A stretch of DNA of 64,000 nucleotides from Gallionellaceae bacterium (GTDB lineage: Bacteria; Pseudomonadota; Gammaproteobacteria; Burkholderiales; Thiobacillaceae). The notes beneath the pieces were generated by a model. It saw nothing but the letters and a program-made list of their open reading frames with translations. It did not search any database and had not been told where the DNA came from. The DNA lies in assembly GCA_028714875.1 (NCBI GenBank), contig JAQTLN010000018.1, positions 39,224 through 103,223 of the forward strand. Reading direction: 5' to 3'. How positions within the stretch are numbered: the first letter of the stretch is position 1; each line of letters opens with the position of its first letter. Shown here in pieces: positions 35,254 to 46,423 of this stretch. A program made the translations under genes and the position numbers.

Positions 35254-35976
35254 CTATGCGGCGTCCAGCGTATTCGCCAACTGCCGCGTCAGTTCGACCA
35301 GTTTTCGCATGCGGGCGTTGTCGGGCGGTTGCGTCTGGGCATTGGCCCAGGACAGCGTGAGGGTGTCGCCGCCGAGATGCAGGATCAGGCCGGGCGCGGT
35401 GGCCAGGGCGTGGAGAAAGGCCTCGGGCAAATCGGGCGTCTTGCCGTAGCTGGCGACGAAATAGAACTCATCCAGGTCGGAAATGTGGGGGAATTCCAGG
35501 CGCCGGGCGTTGGCTTCCACCAGGGTGTCAGCCATGCGGTTGGCGAAGGTGGCCAGTCTTCCCTGTCCAATGAGGCGGGGGGTGGCGACGCAACGCGGCC
35601 AGTTCCAGGCGGGGTTGACCAGCGCCACGGCATTGAGCTCCAGAGGCGAGTAATGAGATTTGCTCGGGCGCTTGCCGCGCCGCACGCCTTCTTCGTTGAA
35701 GTTGCGGCGATGCAGGCTGTATAGCCAGAGCGCGCCGATCGCTTCCTGACGACGGAATACGTGGGTCAGTTGCAGCAGGCCGGGGCGTTGGCGGCCGCGC
35801 AGCGCCGCCAGGCGCGTCTGTAATTCTTTGGCGTCGGCCACGGGTAGAAAACCGAGTTCGCTCGCCAGGCGCTTCCGCGCGGCCGATTCCTTGCGGATGG
35901 CGCGCGCGACGAAAAAGATCATCGCCGCCAGGATGGCGATGAAGCCGAACAGGAGCAGGGAAAGGGGGGCGGTCAT
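35254..35976 (-). CDS. Hypothetical membrane-anchored protein
   Basis: A 240-residue protein starting at MTAPLSLLLFG. There is one N-terminal transmembrane helix (LLLFGFIAILAAMIFFVARAI), then a basic segment and a soluble domain with no motif I recognise. The frame extends further upstream to 36123, but the signal-anchor start is more plausible. Convergent with queA across a palindromic repeat; divergent from rhlE. Confidence 0.6.
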   Translation of the reverse strand: MTAPLSLLLFGFIAILAAMIFFVARAIRKESAARKRLASELGFLPVADAKELQTRLAALRGRQRPGLLQLTHVFRRQEAIGALWLYSLHRRNFNEEGVRRGKRPSKSHYSPLELNAVALVNPAWNWPRCVATPRLIGQGRLATFANRMADTLVEANARRLEFPHISDLDEFYFVASYGKTPDLPEAFLHALATAPGLILHLGGDTLTLSWANAQTQPPDNARMRKLVELTRQLANTLDAA

Positions 35977-36381
35977 ATCGCGTTCTTGAGTCCGAGCGGT
36001 ACGAATGGTGGCTATCAGTATAGAAAAATCAATGGCTTCCGCGCATGGCATCGCGTATAGTGCGCGCCGTTGTGTAACGCAGTAGTTGGCTTCCCGGTAT
36101 CTAAGCCGGAATTTCAAGCCCACGGGACTGTTTTCACAGCCCCATCGTCCCCGACCTTACCTGATCCTTTCACGGAATTCGCTTCCGTCGATTCGGCTTC
36201 GCGGCATCCGGTTGGCGCCGATGTTTCGCGAGAATCGACGTGGTCGAACTGGATGAAGACAAGTCATCCCGGCCCGAGCGTTTCTGTTTTTTGCGTCCCT
36301 ACCCCCCCTCCAGGGCGGACGCGGTTGCCTTTTGCCCACGCCAAATGATGGCGGGCAGGGGCACGCTTTGAAAGGATTTGT
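35977..36381. other. 405-bp intergenic region upstream of rhlE
   Basis: No gene is seen. A -10-like TATAGT at 36056-36061 points towards rhlE and would give a leader of roughly 310 nt ending in GAAAGGATTTGT before the ATG. Long leaders are common for cold-induced RNA helicase and cold-shock genes, so this may be regulatory; I cannot fold it here. Confidence 0.4.
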
Positions 36382-38067
36382 ATGACTTTTGCTACTTTGG
36401 GCCTCAACCCCCTCGTTTTGAAATGCCTGGAAACCACCGGCTACACGGTTCCCTCCGAGGTGCAGCGCCAGGCCGTGCCCGCCGCCATCGAAGGGCGCGA
36501 TCTGCTGGTTTCCAGCCACACCGGCAGCGGCAAGACCGCAGCCTTCCTGCTGCCCAGCCTGCACAAGCTGGCCGAGCCCTCGACCCTTCCCGGCAGTGGT
36601 CCGCGCCTGCTGGTGCTTTGTCCCACGCGTGAACTTGCGCTGCAAGTACAGAAGCAGGCCATGATCTACGGCGCCGGCATGCGCAAGCTGCGCACCGTCT
36701 GTCTGGTCGGCGGCGCGCCGTTCGGGCCGCAGTTCCAGGCGCTCAAGGTGAACCCGGAAGTGATGATCGCCACTCCCGGCCGCCTGATTGACCATCTGGA
36801 GCGCGGCCGTCTCGATTTCTCGCGCCTGGAAGTGCTGGTGCTGGACGAGGCCGACCGCATGCTGGATATGGGCTTCATCGAGGATATCGAGCACATCGTT
36901 TCGCGCACGCCGGAAAGCCGCCAGACGCTGCTGTTCTCCGCCACCCTGGATGGCATGGTGGGCAAGATCGCCGCCGAGATGACCAACAACCCGTTGCGGA
37001 TTCAAGTGGCGACCCAGGAATCGCAAAAGGCCAACATCGACCAGCGCATCCTGTTTTCCGACGACATCGGCCACAAGCATCGTCTCCTCGACGTGCTGCT
37101 GCGCGATGTCGACCTGACCCAGGCGCTGATTTTCACCGCCACCAAACGCAGCGCCGAGGAACTCTCGGAAACCCTGCTGGAGCAGGGCCATTCCGCCGCC
37201 GCCCTGCATGGCGACATGCCGCAGCACAAGCGCAACCGTACCCTGCAACGCTTGCGTGACGGCCAGACCCGCTTTCTGGTGGCCACCGACGTGGCCGCGC
37301 GTGGTATCGACGTCGCCGGCATCAGCCACGTCATCAACTTCGACGCGCCGCGTCAGGCCGAAGATTATGTGCACCGCATCGGCCGTACCGGCCGCGCCGG
37401 CCGTTCCGGCATCGCCATCACCATGGTGCACGGCAAGGAACGCCATCTGGTGCGCGAGATCGAGCGTTACATCGGCGAGAGCGTGCGCGTCGACGTGATC
37501 CCCGGCCTGGAGCCGACCCCGCGCACCGAGCGTGGTGGCTTCGACAAATCGCGTGGCGGCAAGAGCGGCGGCTACGGCAAGAGCAGCTATGGCAAGAGCG
37601 CGGGTTATGGCAATAGCGGCGCAGGCAACGGCGGCTCAGGCAACAGCGGCGCCGGCAATAGCGGTTATGGCCAGAAGCCCTGGGGTGAGCGGAAGTTTGG
37701 CGACAAGCCCGCGGGTGATCGTCCCTGGGCCGAGAAGAAGTGGGCTGATAAACCGCGCGGCGAGTCTCAGGGCCAGGGTTACCCCCAGCGTGAGGCTCAG
37801 GCACCGCGTCACGATGACGACAATCGCGGCAATTCCGCCAACTATGGCGCCGGCAATGGTCGTCCCGCGCGCGAGGGCAATACCTGGAATCGGCCGGAGA
37901 AGAACGGCAACACCTGGGCCAAGCCGGAAGGCCACGCTCCCGCCAAGGAAGGCGGTTATTGGGGCAACAAGTCCGATGCGCGTCCGGCTTTCAAGAGCGG
38001 TCCTCGCACCGACGACCATCGTCCCTCCGGCGCCGCTCCGAAGCCGCGCGGTCGCCAGAGCTGGTAA
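36382..38067 (+). CDS. rhlE: DEAD-box RNA helicase, RhlE type
   Basis: A 561-residue RNA helicase. The motifs follow in order: Q-motif (FATLGLNPLVLKCL, then PSEVQRQAVP), motif I SHTGSGKTAAF, Ia PTRELALQ, Ib TPGRLIDHL, II VLDEADRMLDMGF, III FSATL, IV IFTATK, V ATDVAARGIDV, VI HRIGRTGRAGRSG. After about residue 375 comes a long low-complexity tail rich in Gly, Asn, Ser and Lys (SGGYGKSS, GNSGAGN), likely an RNA-binding disordered region. It acts in ribosome assembly or mRNA turnover, often at low temperature. AAAGGA precedes the ATG. Confidence 0.92.
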   Translation: MTFATLGLNPLVLKCLETTGYTVPSEVQRQAVPAAIEGRDLLVSSHTGSGKTAAFLLPSLHKLAEPSTLPGSGPRLLVLCPTRELALQVQKQAMIYGAGMRKLRTVCLVGGAPFGPQFQALKVNPEVMIATPGRLIDHLERGRLDFSRLEVLVLDEADRMLDMGFIEDIEHIVSRTPESRQTLLFSATLDGMVGKIAAEMTNNPLRIQVATQESQKANIDQRILFSDDIGHKHRLLDVLLRDVDLTQALIFTATKRSAEELSETLLEQGHSAAALHGDMPQHKRNRTLQRLRDGQTRFLVATDVAARGIDVAGISHVINFDAPRQAEDYVHRIGRTGRAGRSGIAITMVHGKERHLVREIERYIGESVRVDVIPGLEPTPRTERGGFDKSRGGKSGGYGKSSYGKSAGYGNSGAGNGGSGNSGAGNSGYGQKPWGERKFGDKPAGDRPWAEKKWADKPRGESQGQGYPQREAQAPRHDDDNRGNSANYGAGNGRPAREGNTWNRPEKNGNTWAKPEGHAPAKEGGYWGNKSDARPAFKSGPRTDDHRPSGAAPKPRGRQSW

Positions 38068-38088
38068 GTAGCTCGACGCGGCAAGTCG

Positions 38089-38143
38089 AAGCGCGGCGTG
38101 CCATCACCCGAAACCGGGTGGTGCGCACGCCGCGCTTTTTTTT
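38089..38143 (+). terminator. Strong rho-independent terminator after rhlE
   Basis: A long stem: AAGCGCGGCGTGC on the left pairs with GCACGCCGCGCTT on the right, with an inner CACCCG-AAA-CCGGGTG hairpin, followed by a run of eight or more T. Confidence 0.9.
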
Positions 38144-38150
38144 GCCCAAT

Positions 38151-38588
38151 CTATGGGTGGCAGTTCCACTCCACCTTGTCTCCCGTCCGGCCGGCAAAAC
38201 GACCGGCGCCGATCTCCAGCACATAGGCGGCGGGCGCGGCGGGATAGGTGATGGGGCAGGGGGCGTCGCGGCAAACCGGCAAGGTCGCCACGCCCACGAC
38301 GCGTTGTTTCGGGCCGACCCAGATCAGGTCGATGGGAAAGCGCATGCCGCGCATCCAGAAGCCGATCTTGCCGGCTTCCGGCAAGACAAACCACATGCCG
38401 CTGTCGGGCGCCAGGCCCTCGTGCCCGGACAGGCCACGTTCCCGCGAGGTCGGGGTGGCGGCAACCTCCACCGCGAAGCGCTGCGCGCCGATCTGAACGG
38501 TTCTCGCCTGTTCCGCCGGGCATGACGCCCGCGCCAGGGCGGCGCCGAGCAACAGCAACAAACCGGCAGCGCTTTTCCAATTCCGCAT
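38151..38588 (-). CDS. DUF192 family exported protein
   Basis: A 145-residue protein from MRNWKSAAGLLLLLG with a signal peptide cleaved near ARASC. The DUF192 core is clear: FAVEVAATPTSRERGLSGHE, MWFVLPEAGKIGFWMRGMRFPIDLIWV and the C-terminal AYVLEIGAG. A GGAG ribosome site precedes the ATG. The Cys after the signal region could make it a lipoprotein, but the lipobox is weak. The function of the family is unknown. Its 3' end faces the rhlE terminator. Confidence 0.88.
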   Translation of the reverse strand: MRNWKSAAGLLLLLGAALARASCPAEQARTVQIGAQRFAVEVAATPTSRERGLSGHEGLAPDSGMWFVLPEAGKIGFWMRGMRFPIDLIWVGPKQRVVGVATLPVCRDAPCPITYPAAPAAYVLEIGAGRFAGRTGDKVEWNCHP

Positions 38589-38638
38589 GCTTTCCGCTCC
38601 ATGAATCAATCGCCCCGGATTGTCCATGAGACGAGCCT

Positions 38639-38708
38639 GTAGCGGTGGCGTCTCGCCGGCTTCGTGGGCCTGATCAGAAGGACGAAGCCGGCGAGACGCC
38701 GGCGCTAC
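38639..38708. repeat. Palindromic repeat, family A copy 3
   Basis: The arms GTAGCGGTGGCGTCTCGCC and GGCGAGACGCCGGCGCTAC surround the core GGCCTGATCAGAAGGACGAA seen in copy 1. It lies between the DUF192 and mscS genes. Confidence 0.85.
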
Positions 38709-38732
38709 TTGTCTTCAGCGGCTATGTGGCGC

Positions 38733-40964
<2,232 letters not shown>

Positions 40965-41028
40965 TTTCCCTGCGACGGGGCCATAGGATGGCCGCCAGTT
41001 GCAAACCAAAAATCAATAAGGGAAGCCC

Positions 41029-42081
41029 ATGGCCGAGGGAAGTCGCGTCTATCCGTTTCAATTCACCGGCAGCGGAGGTGAGTATTTCCGTATCTGGATC
41101 GTCAATCTGGCCTTGAGTGTGCTGACCCTGGGCGTTTATTCCGCCTGGGCGAAGGTGCGGCGCAAGCGCTATTTCAATAACCACACACTGCTCGACGGCC
41201 ACAATTTCGATTATCTGGCCGACCCCATTGCCATCCTGAAGGGACGGCTGATCGCCTTCGGACTGTTTGCCCTCTATGCGCTGGCGCAGAAAAACATGCC
41301 CTGGTTGGCGTCGGCGCTGCTGGTCCTGTTTTTCTTCGCCACCCCCTGGATCGTGCTGCGTTCGCTGCAATTCAACGCCCGCAACAGCCGCTATCGTGAT
41401 GTGCGTTTCGATTTCAAGGGCGATCTCGGCGAGGCTTTCCGCATCTTTGTCGGCTGGGGATTGCTGATGTTGCTCAGTCTGGGTTTGTTGCTGCCTTATC
41501 TGCTCTATCGCAAGACCGCGTTCATCGCCGGCAACCATGCCTTCGGCGCGACCCGAGCCAACTTCCTGGGCCGGGGCAGATCGTATTTCGGAATTTTCAT
41601 GAAAGCCTCCCTGATCATGCTGGCTCCCCTGGTCTTCATTGTGGCCGGGGGCGTCATCTTGATCAGCCTCGGCCATGAGGGCCCGGTCGGGATGGCGGAA
41701 CTGCTCGGAACGATAGGTCTGGGCCTGCTGTTGTTTTATGCCGTCCTGCCCATCGTCGCGGGTTACGTCAAGGCGCGGGTCGCCCGTCTGATGTTCCTCG
41801 GTACGCGCTTAGGCAAACTGCGTTTTGCCGGCCGCCACACGGCGCGCGGCCTGATCGTCCTGTATGTCTCCAACTTGTTGTTGATTGTCCTGACCCTGGG
41901 TTTGTACATCCCCTGGGCGCGGGTGCGCGGCGCGCGTTTCTGGCTGGACAACCTGGCCGTGGTCGGGCCGGAGAACGGGCTGGATGATTTTGTCGCCACC
42001 GCCGCCGCCACCGCTGAGGGCGTGGCCGCCACCGGCGCGGAAATGGCCGATGTCTTTGCCGTGGATGTGGGCATCGCCTGA
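41029..42081 (+). CDS. DUF898 (YjgN-like) membrane protein
   Basis: A 350-residue polytopic inner-membrane protein. The DUF898 opening YPFQFTGSGGEYFRIWIVNL leads into LTLGVYSAWAKVRRKRYF. This pattern is echoed in the second half by LTLGLYIPWARVRGARFWLDN, reflecting an internal repeat. About six hydrophobic segments lie between. The function is unknown. AGGGAAG precedes the ATG. It separates tgt from yajC, which normally adjoin. Confidence 0.87.
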   Translation: MAEGSRVYPFQFTGSGGEYFRIWIVNLALSVLTLGVYSAWAKVRRKRYFNNHTLLDGHNFDYLADPIAILKGRLIAFGLFALYALAQKNMPWLASALLVLFFFATPWIVLRSLQFNARNSRYRDVRFDFKGDLGEAFRIFVGWGLLMLLSLGLLLPYLLYRKTAFIAGNHAFGATRANFLGRGRSYFGIFMKASLIMLAPLVFIVAGGVILISLGHEGPVGMAELLGTIGLGLLLFYAVLPIVAGYVKARVARLMFLGTRLGKLRFAGRHTARGLIVLYVSNLLLIVLTLGLYIPWARVRGARFWLDNLAVVGPENGLDDFVATAAATAEGVAATGAEMADVFAVDVGIA

Positions 42082-42196
42082 TGTCTCGTGGCACCTCCTT
42101 CGAGGCGGGAACGTATCAAAGTGTTTCAGGTACAAGAGCTTGTCACACGGGGCTGTTAGAATGCGCCGGTTTTTCCCAACCTACTCGTTCCCCATC

Positions 42197-42514
42197 ATGC
42201 TGATTTCCCCCGCTTACGCCGCCGATCCCGCGCAACCCGATCCGATCATGAGCTTCCTGCCCCTGGTCGTGTTGTTCGCGTTGTTCTACTTCATGATCAT
42301 TCGCCCGCAGATGAAGCGCACCAAGGATCAGAAGAAGATGCAGGAAGGCATCGCCAAGGGCGACGAGGTCATCACCGCCGGTGGCCAGGTCGGCCGCGTG
42401 GTGAAGGTTTCCGAGCAATACATCACCCTGGACATCGGTGGCGGCGTGGAATCCCACTTCCAGCGCGGCGGCGTGCAGACCGTGCTGCCCAAGGGAACGA
42501 TCAAAGACATCTGA
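42197..42514 (+). CDS. yajC: Sec translocon accessory subunit YajC
   Basis: A 105-residue protein with one N-terminal helix (LPLVVLFALFYFMIIRPQMKR) and the conserved cytoplasmic part EGIAKGDEVITAGGQVGRV...YITLDIG. It joins SecDF-YidC. The start MLISPAYAADPAQ matches the family opening; an upstream in-frame ATG at 42161 lies inside a -10-like TTAGAAT (42156-42162) and is less likely. Confidence 0.94.
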   Translation: MLISPAYAADPAQPDPIMSFLPLVVLFALFYFMIIRPQMKRTKDQKKMQEGIAKGDEVITAGGQVGRVVKVSEQYITLDIGGGVESHFQRGGVQTVLPKGTIKDI

Positions 42515-42597
42515 GGCGTCAGGCATGAGGCGCGAGGCGGACCCCCGCCGCGCTTCGCGCCAGACGCCTCACTCCCTCACGCCTAACGCCCCACGAA
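42515..42597. repeat. Short GAGGCG/CGCCTC repeat region between yajC and secD
   Basis: The left half carries GAGGCGTCAGGC and ATGAGGCGCGAGGCG. The right half carries CAGACGCCTCACTCCCTCAC and GCCTAACGCC, a loose inverted repeat. It may be a small dispersed element; no gene is seen. Confidence 0.5.
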
Positions 42598-42601
42598 GAA
42601 A

Positions 42602-44431
42602 ATGAACCGCTATCCTCTCTGGAAATACCTCGTCATCGGCGCAGCGCTGCTGGTTTCGTTTATCTACACCCTGCCCAACTTCTTCGGCGAGGTACCGGCC
42701 GTGCAGGTGCTTCCGGTGCGCACCACCGAGAAGGTGGATACCGGCCTGCTGCAACGGGTGGAGAGTTCACTGACGGCGGCGGGTATCGCCAGCACCGGGG
42801 TGGCGCTGGACGAACACAGCGTGAAAGCGCGCTTTGCCAGCACCGATGTGCAGATCAAGGCCAAGGATGCCTTGCAAGCGGCGCTCGGGCCCGGCTATAC
42901 GGTGGCGCTCAATCTCCTGCCCGCTTCGCCGCATTGGCTGTCCGCGCTGGGCGCCAAGCCGATGAACATGGGCCTGGACCTGCGTGGCGGCGTGCACTTC
43001 CTGTTGCAGGTGGATATGCCCAAGGCGCTGGAGAAGGCGGCGGAGCGCTATCAGGGCGACATTCGTACCCTGTTGCGCGAGAACAAGGTGCGCTACACCG
43101 GCATCGGCCGCGAGGGGGATCAGGTGGCCATCAAGTTCCGTGACGCCGTGCAGCGCGACGCCGCGCGCAAGGTGATCGAGACGGCCTACTCCGAGTTGCA
43201 ACTGGTCGATAGCGAAAGCGGTGGTGAATTCGTGCTCACCGGCGGCCTGAAGAAACAGGCGCAGGTGAAGACCCAGGAATACGCGCTGCAACAGAACCTC
43301 ACCACCCTGCGCAACCGGGTCAACGAACTTGGCGTCGCCGAGCCGGTGATTCAGCAACAGGGCATCGACCGCGTCGTGGTGCAACTGCCGGGCGTGCAGG
43401 ACACCGCCAAGGCGAAGGAAATCCTCGGCCGCACCGCCACCCTGGAAATTCGCATGGTGGACGAGGAGCGCATGCAGGATGCCGCCACCGTTCAGGCCGC
43501 CACCACCGGCCAGGTGCCGTTCGGAACCGAGCTTTATTACGAGCGTGATGGCCGCCCGGTGCTGGTGAAAAAGACCGTGGTGCTGACTGGTGACTACATT
43601 ACCGACGCGCAACCCGGCTTCGACAACCAAACTTCCCAGGCCGCCGTGCATGTCAACCTCGACGGCCGCGGCGCCCGCTTGTTCAAGAACGTCACCCGCG
43701 AGAACGTGGGCAAGCGCATGGCCATCCTGCTGATCGAGAAGGGCAAAACAGAAGTGGTCACCGCGCCGGTGATACGCGAGGAAATCGGCGGCGGCCGGGT
43801 GCAGATCACCGGCATGGACTCGCCCCAGGAAGCGTCCGACGTCTCCCTGCTGCTGCGCGCAGGCGCCCTGGCGGCGCCGATGGAAATCGTCGAGGAACGC
43901 ACCGTCGGCCCCTCGCTGGGCGCCGACAACATCGAACGCGGCGTGAACTCGACGCTGATCGGCTTCGCGCTGGTCTCCGTGTTCATGATCGTTTACTACC
44001 AGTTGTTTGGCGTGGTTTCCGTGCTGGCCCTGGCGACCAATCTGTTCCTGCTGGTGGCCTTGCTGTCGATGATGCAGGCGACCCTGACCCTGCCCGGCAT
44101 CGCTGGTGTCGCCCTGACCCTGGGCATGGCGATCGACGCCAACGTGATCATCGCCGAGCGGATTCGCGAGGAACTCCGCCTGGGCAATTCGCCGCAGGCG
44201 GCGATCGCCGCCGGTTATGACCGCGCCTGGGACACCATCCTGGACTCCAACGTCACCACCCTGATCGCCGGGGTCGCCTTGTTCTGGCTGGGTTCCGGCC
44301 CGGTGCGGGGCTTCGCGGTGACGCTTTGCCTCGGTATCCTGACCTCGATGTTCAGCGCGGTGACGGTGTCCCGCGCAATGGTCAACCTGACCTTCGGTCG
44401 CGTTAAGCGACTGACCAAAGTCTCTATCTGA
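42602..44431 (+). CDS. secD: Protein translocase subunit SecD
   Basis: A 609-residue inner-membrane protein: an N-terminal helix (WKYLVIGAALLVSFIY), a large periplasmic P1 domain with MNMGLDLRGGVHFLLQVD, and a C-terminal bundle of helices including GMAIDANVIIAERIREEL (the proton-path region). It uses the proton gradient to pull exported proteins through SecYEG with SecF. secF follows after 11 bp. Confidence 0.97.
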   Translation: MNRYPLWKYLVIGAALLVSFIYTLPNFFGEVPAVQVLPVRTTEKVDTGLLQRVESSLTAAGIASTGVALDEHSVKARFASTDVQIKAKDALQAALGPGYTVALNLLPASPHWLSALGAKPMNMGLDLRGGVHFLLQVDMPKALEKAAERYQGDIRTLLRENKVRYTGIGREGDQVAIKFRDAVQRDAARKVIETAYSELQLVDSESGGEFVLTGGLKKQAQVKTQEYALQQNLTTLRNRVNELGVAEPVIQQQGIDRVVVQLPGVQDTAKAKEILGRTATLEIRMVDEERMQDAATVQAATTGQVPFGTELYYERDGRPVLVKKTVVLTGDYITDAQPGFDNQTSQAAVHVNLDGRGARLFKNVTRENVGKRMAILLIEKGKTEVVTAPVIREEIGGGRVQITGMDSPQEASDVSLLLRAGALAAPMEIVEERTVGPSLGADNIERGVNSTLIGFALVSVFMIVYYQLFGVVSVLALATNLFLLVALLSMMQATLTLPGIAGVALTLGMAIDANVIIAERIREELRLGNSPQAAIAAGYDRAWDTILDSNVTTLIAGVALFWLGSGPVRGFAVTLCLGILTSMFSAVTVSRAMVNLTFGRVKRLTKVSI

Positions 44432-44442
44432 TAGGCATAGAC

Positions 44443-45372
44443 ATGGAACTCTTCCATCTGAAACGCGACATCCCGTTCATGCGCTATGCGCGCAGCACGA
44501 TCTACGTGTCGGTATTGTTCATCGTCGCCTCCATCGCCCTGCTCGCCACCAAGGGCCTCAATCTCGGTGTGGATTTCACCGGCGGCACGGTGATGGAGGT
44601 GAGCTATCCGCAGCCCGCCAACGTCGCCGGGATCCGGGAACAACTGGCGAAGGCTGGCTACCCCGATGTTTCCGTGCAGAACTTCGGCACCTCGCGCGAC
44701 GTGCTGGTGCGTCTGCCGGTCAAGGCCGGCGTCACCTCCGCGCAGTTGTCGGAAAAGATCATGGTGGTGCTCAAGCAGGCCGATGCCACTGTGTTGTTGA
44801 AGCGCGTCGAATTCGTCGGCCCGCAGGTGGGCAAGGAACTGTTCGAGGATGGCGCCCTGGGACTGCTGGTCGTCTCCATCGGTATCATGCTTTATCTGGC
44901 GCTGCGCTTCGAATGGCGTTTCGCCGTGGGCGCCATCTTCGCCACCGCGCATGACATCTTCATCGTGCTGGGCGCCTTCTCCCTGTTCCAGTGGGAGTTC
45001 TCGCTCACCGTGCTGGCGGCCGTGCTGGCGATCATGGGTTACTCGGTGAACGATACCGTGGTGGTGTTCGACCGGATTCGGGAAAACTTCAAGAAGACCC
45101 GTTCCAATGACGTCGCCGCGATCATGGACAACGCCAAGACCGCGACCTTGTCACGCACCATCATCACCAGCGGCAGCACGCAGCTGATGGTGCTGGCCAT
45201 GCTGTTTCTGGGCGGCGAGGTGCTCTATGGATTCGCGCTGGCTTTGACCATCGGCATCGTCGTCGGCACCTACTCCTCGGTGCTGGTCGCCAGCCCCGTC
45301 GTCATGTGGCTGGGGGTGTCGCGTGAAGACTTCATCAAGCCAGTCAAGACGGAATCCGGCGCGGTGGTCTGA
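44443..45372 (+). CDS. secF: Protein translocase subunit SecF
   Basis: A 309-residue partner of SecD: the first helix, then GVDFTGGTVMEV, a periplasmic part, and helices carrying IMGYSVNDTVVVFDRIREN and TTIITS-type TLSRTIITSGSTQL. End of the yajC-secDF operon; a terminator follows. Confidence 0.97.
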   Translation: MELFHLKRDIPFMRYARSTIYVSVLFIVASIALLATKGLNLGVDFTGGTVMEVSYPQPANVAGIREQLAKAGYPDVSVQNFGTSRDVLVRLPVKAGVTSAQLSEKIMVVLKQADATVLLKRVEFVGPQVGKELFEDGALGLLVVSIGIMLYLALRFEWRFAVGAIFATAHDIFIVLGAFSLFQWEFSLTVLAAVLAIMGYSVNDTVVVFDRIRENFKKTRSNDVAAIMDNAKTATLSRTIITSGSTQLMVLAMLFLGGEVLYGFALALTIGIVVGTYSSVLVASPVVMWLGVSREDFIKPVKTESGAVV

Positions 45373-45381
45373 AATGATGCG

Positions 45382-45402
45382 CCGGCCCTTGCCGGATTTT
45401 TT
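45382..45402 (+). terminator. Rho-independent terminator after secF
   Basis: Stem CCGGC (45382-45386), loop CCTT, GCCGG (45391-45395), then ATTTTTT. A half-palindrome related to family A follows immediately. Confidence 0.8.
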
Positions 45403-45442
45403 GTAGCGCGGGCTTCCAGCCTGCGTTTTCAGGAGTTCTCCC

Positions 45443-46324
45443 ATGCGCTTGCTGTCCGCCATCCTGTTCGCGGCGCTGTCTTTCCCCCTCCAGGCCGCCA
45501 CGGTCAGCGTCGAGAAAACCATCTCCGGTTTTTCCTCGCCCGAGAGCGTCGTCGTCAGCGGCGACGATGTGTTCGTCTCCAACCTCGGCATCAAACTGGA
45601 GCCGCTCGCGAAAGATGGCGATGGCTTCATCTCGAAGCTCGACCGCCAGGGCAATATCAAGGCGCTGCGGTGGGCGGACAAGCTCGACGCTCCCAAGGGC
45701 ATGGTGGCGGTGAATGGCGTGCTCTATGTCGCTGACATAGACCGTGTGCTCGGTTTCCGGCAACGCGACGGCAAGCTGGTTTTCGAGCTTGATCTGGCCG
45801 CCAGCGGCGCCAAATTTCTCAACGCCTTCGCCCGCTACGACAACCGCCGCCTGCTGCTCTCCAGTACCGATCTCGGCCGTGTGTTCGTGATTGACCTGCC
45901 CGGCCACAGCTACGGCGAAATAAAATTCGATAGCCCGCCGACCGGTCCCAATGGCCTCAAGAAGCTGGGCAGCCGTCTGATCGTGGTGGAGTGGGGCAGC
46001 GACAATCAGGCCAACGGCAAGGTGAAGACCTATCTGCTCGACGGTTTTACGGCGAAGTTGGAGAAAACCTGGGAGCCTGTACCCGCCGGCTACTTTGATG
46101 GTGTGGTGAGCCTGGGCGCCAATCGCTGGTTGATTTCCAACTGGGTGAAGTTCGAGCCGGCCGGTCTGCTGCAAGTGCTGGATACCCGTACCGGTCAGAT
46201 CAGCGTCGCCAACGAAAAAATTCCGCTTGCCGGTCCCGCCGACATCTTCCTCGACGACCAGGGCAAGCTCTGGGTGCCGGGAATGATGGAAGGCAAGGTT
46301 TACCGGATGAGCGTGCGCCCCTGA
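45443..46324 (+). CDS. Exported SMP-30/gluconolactonase-like beta-propeller protein
   Basis: A 293-residue protein with a signal peptide (MRLLSAILFAALSFPLQAAT) and a clean AGGAG site. The mature part has repeated propeller-blade patterns such as PESVVVSGDDVFVSN, PKGMVAVNGVLYVAD and ADIFLDDQGKLWVPG, as in NHL/SMP-30 proteins. Substrate and role are unknown; it probably acts in the periplasm. It may be alone, between the secF terminator and dedA. Confidence 0.8.
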   Translation: MRLLSAILFAALSFPLQAATVSVEKTISGFSSPESVVVSGDDVFVSNLGIKLEPLAKDGDGFISKLDRQGNIKALRWADKLDAPKGMVAVNGVLYVADIDRVLGFRQRDGKLVFELDLAASGAKFLNAFARYDNRRLLLSSTDLGRVFVIDLPGHSYGEIKFDSPPTGPNGLKKLGSRLIVVEWGSDNQANGKVKTYLLDGFTAKLEKTWEPVPAGYFDGVVSLGANRWLISNWVKFEPAGLLQVLDTRTGQISVANEKIPLAGPADIFLDDQGKLWVPGMMEGKVYRMSVRP

Positions 46325-46423
46325 TAGGCTGAGTAGCCCGCGCGCGGGCCTCTTTCGAGGGCGCCTTGTCGGATGATCGGGAAGGCCATCCGGCCATGAA
46401 TGGATAGGGAAACAAATCACAGC

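Noticed and set aside
36157..37446. Minus-strand frame opposite rhlE
   Set aside because: It is antisense to a gene with all DEAD-box motifs in order and shows no family features.
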